DNA from: Sphingobium baderi
GTDB taxonomy: Bacteria; Pseudomonadota; Alphaproteobacteria; Sphingomonadales; Sphingomonadaceae
Assembly (NCBI RefSeq): GCF_001456115.1
Contig: NZ_CP013264.1
Coordinates: 2,064,501-2,128,500, forward strand
Length of the DNA stretch: 64,000 nucleotides
Direction: 5' to 3'
A program made the translations under genes and the position numbers. A model generated the notes under the pieces. It did no database searches. It was given only the letters and a program-made list of their open reading frames with translations, and was not told the DNA's origin. Of the stretch, positions 62,973 to 64,000 are shown piece by piece (the stretch's first letter is position 1; each line of letters begins with the position of its first letter).

Positions 62973-63829
62973 TTGACACCCCCCGTAACGCAATGGGCGG
63001 AACCCACCAACATGCGACGGTCTAGCCAAAAGTGTATCAAATGGCAATGCCCTTCGGCATGGGCATGATTGTTAATTTTTCGAAAAGGTGACTTTTTGAC
63101 CGAAAAGTTCTGTATGAATTCGCTACATAACGCCAAAATAAGCTCCGAGAGATCCGATTTATCGGTGCAGTGAAAATTCCGGTCTTCTTTGTTTTCTCGC
63201 ACACCCGCATCACTTTCGTAGCCATATTCATCGTTTTCTGTATTCTCACGATTATCTGAGAAGCCCTCATCCCACATGCGCGAAGCGATCTGTCTTTCTT
63301 CGGGGCCCATAGCGCTGGTATATATTGACGTAGTTTTGATATCGGCATGCCCCAACCAGCGCTGCACGAGATTCAACGGCACGTTCGATTGGATCGCGCA
63401 TATCCCGAAGCTGTGGCGCAAGCCCTTTGGTGTGGCTTGAGCGCCTTTCACACCGGCCTGCTCCATGACCTCCCGAATCCGCCGATAGCCTGTCATGCGC
63501 GACCACGGCCACAAACGATCCCCCGAGCGCTGGACTTTGCCTACAAGCAACTTCAGGCTCTGGAGTAACTCATCCGGCAACGGAATGGCGCGAAAGACCT
63601 GCTTTCCTCGCTTCTTCAGGCATTCGATGATGGCTTGTCCTGCTTCGAAATCGAGGTTCCTGTCAGTCAGCGCCAAGGCTTCGGAGATGCGGCAACCTGT
63701 GGCCGCAATAAAACAGCAGAAGGTTCTGACCCGTTCGGACCGGCTTTTTGTAGCAGCAAGGAAAGCTGCCCTCTCCGACTGCGTAAGATATTTTCTCTGA
63801 CCCTCGCGGTTATACATCGTCCAGAGCAT
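62885..63829 (-). CDS. Tyrosine recombinase within an invertible-looking segment
   Basis: A 314-residue phage-integrase-type recombinase with a short N-terminus. The catalytic residues are visible: Arg in GCRISEAL, Lys region in KKRGKQVFRAIPL, the box TPKGLRHSFGI (Lys where His is usual), His in LGHADIKTTS and Tyr in SIYT. After the catalytic domain (about residue 190) the frame continues through an 18-bp repeat arm into flanking DNA, so the last 45 residues depend on the orientation of the segment. ATG 63829 follows GGAGG. It lacks a typical N-terminal core-binding domain, like the small inversion recombinases. Confidence 0.82.
   Translation of the reverse strand: MLWTMYNREGQRKYLTQSERAAFLAATKSRSERVRTFCCFIAATGCRISEALALTDRNLDFEAGQAIIECLKKRGKQVFRAIPLPDELLQSLKLLVGKVQRSGDRLWPWSRMTGYRRIREVMEQAGVKGAQATPKGLRHSFGICAIQSNVPLNLVQRWLGHADIKTTSIYTSAMGPEERQIASRMWDEGFSDNRENTENDEYGYESDAGVRENKEDRNFHCTDKSDLSELILALCSEFIQNFSVKKSPFRKINNHAHAEGHCHLIHFWLDRRMLVGSAHCVTGGVKWFQGVGTMKGAGVRIFTSCIGVRRPWLP
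63023..63040 (+). repeat. Inverted-repeat arm, promoter-proximal to EAL gene
   Basis: TAGCCAAAAGTGTATCAA here is the exact reverse complement of 63907-63924. It lies 51 bp before the EAL gene ATG and inside the 3' part of the recombinase reading frame. Confidence 0.85.
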
Positions 63830-63906
63830 CTGCTGACATTCCTCCGTTTTTTTCGTGGAGGTGGTCCTAGCGCCAGAATGGCCGTTAAGCTCCTGATTTC
63901 GCTGGA

Positions 63907-63924
63907 TTGATACACTTTTGGCTA
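63907..63924 (+). repeat. Inverted-repeat arm, distal
   Basis: TTGATACACTTTTGGCTA pairs perfectly with the arm at 63023-63040. It lies 78 bp upstream of the recombinase ATG at 63829. Together the arms delimit a 902-bp segment containing the recombinase gene, the pattern expected of a site-specific inversion switch. Confidence 0.85.
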
Positions 63925-64000
63925 AAGCGTATCGCGCATGATTTGGCATTGAATTTCTCCTGTTCGATAAAATCACCTTCCTGCCGTGACACAATGCCTG

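Overview
The window looks like chromosomal DNA of a GC-rich alphaproteobacterium, most likely a sphingomonad (inferred from the large NAD-glutamate dehydrogenase, the rhizobial/sphingomonad type of conjugative element and a BapA-like type I secreted adhesin). No taxonomic marker was tested, so this is an inference.

Layout. (1) 1-6048: core chromosome, with a partial NAD-dependent glutamate dehydrogenase and a PAS-domain protein, both on the minus strand. (2) 6049-6124: tRNA-Thr(CGT). (3) About 6095-38424 or slightly beyond: an integrative and conjugative element (ICE). It starts with a large serine recombinase whose last codons are the antisense of the tRNA 3' end. It then carries a toxin-antitoxin pair, a DNA methylase, a control module that matches QseC/QseM/FseA/RdfS of ICEMlSymR7A (including a UUU-C +1 frameshift site), RepA with an iteron/DnaA-box origin, a PAPS-reductase-like protein coupled to a C5 DNA methyltransferase, TraF, DUF736 proteins, a lytic transglycosylase, a relaxase, a second GNAT toxin-antitoxin pair, TraG, a complete trbBCDEJKLFGI set, a TrbK-like protein and a LysR regulator. 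No metabolic or resistance cargo is visible. (4) 38856-38932: tRNA-Asp(GTC) on the minus strand, followed by AT-rich intergenic DNA.

(5) 39269-60383, all on the minus strand, is the most interesting region. It begins with a 1,674-residue secreted protein. About 914 of its residues are a virtually uninterrupted Asp-Ala dipeptide repeat, placed between a BapA-like N-terminus and VCBS-like Ig domains. After a strong terminator come TolC, an ABC exporter and an HlyD adaptor (a type I secretion system). These are followed, in a chain of short overlaps, by a 1,614-residue fusion of an alpha/alpha-toroid domain, a CapA-like domain and a full MurF-like ligase; a 1,013-residue fusion of a hexapeptide acetyltransferase and two cyanophycin-synthetase-like ATP-grasp domains; a lipoprotein-like serine hydrolase; a membrane protein with a kinase-like C-terminus; and a winged-helix protein. 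My working hypothesis is a cell-surface system in which a ribosomally made poly(Asp-Ala) scaffold is exported and, possibly, amidated or capped by peptide-ligase-type enzymes, by analogy with cyanophycin and poly-gamma-glutamate.

(6) 60720-63994: an EAL-domain gene followed by three small ORFs, each joined by an ATGA overlap. One of them is a 58-codon gene that is easy to miss. Upstream, a tyrosine recombinase gene is flanked by perfect 18-bp inverted repeats, and one repeat lies about 50 bp before the EAL start codon. This looks like a phase-variable DNA inversion switch that could control c-di-GMP turnover next to the adhesin locus.
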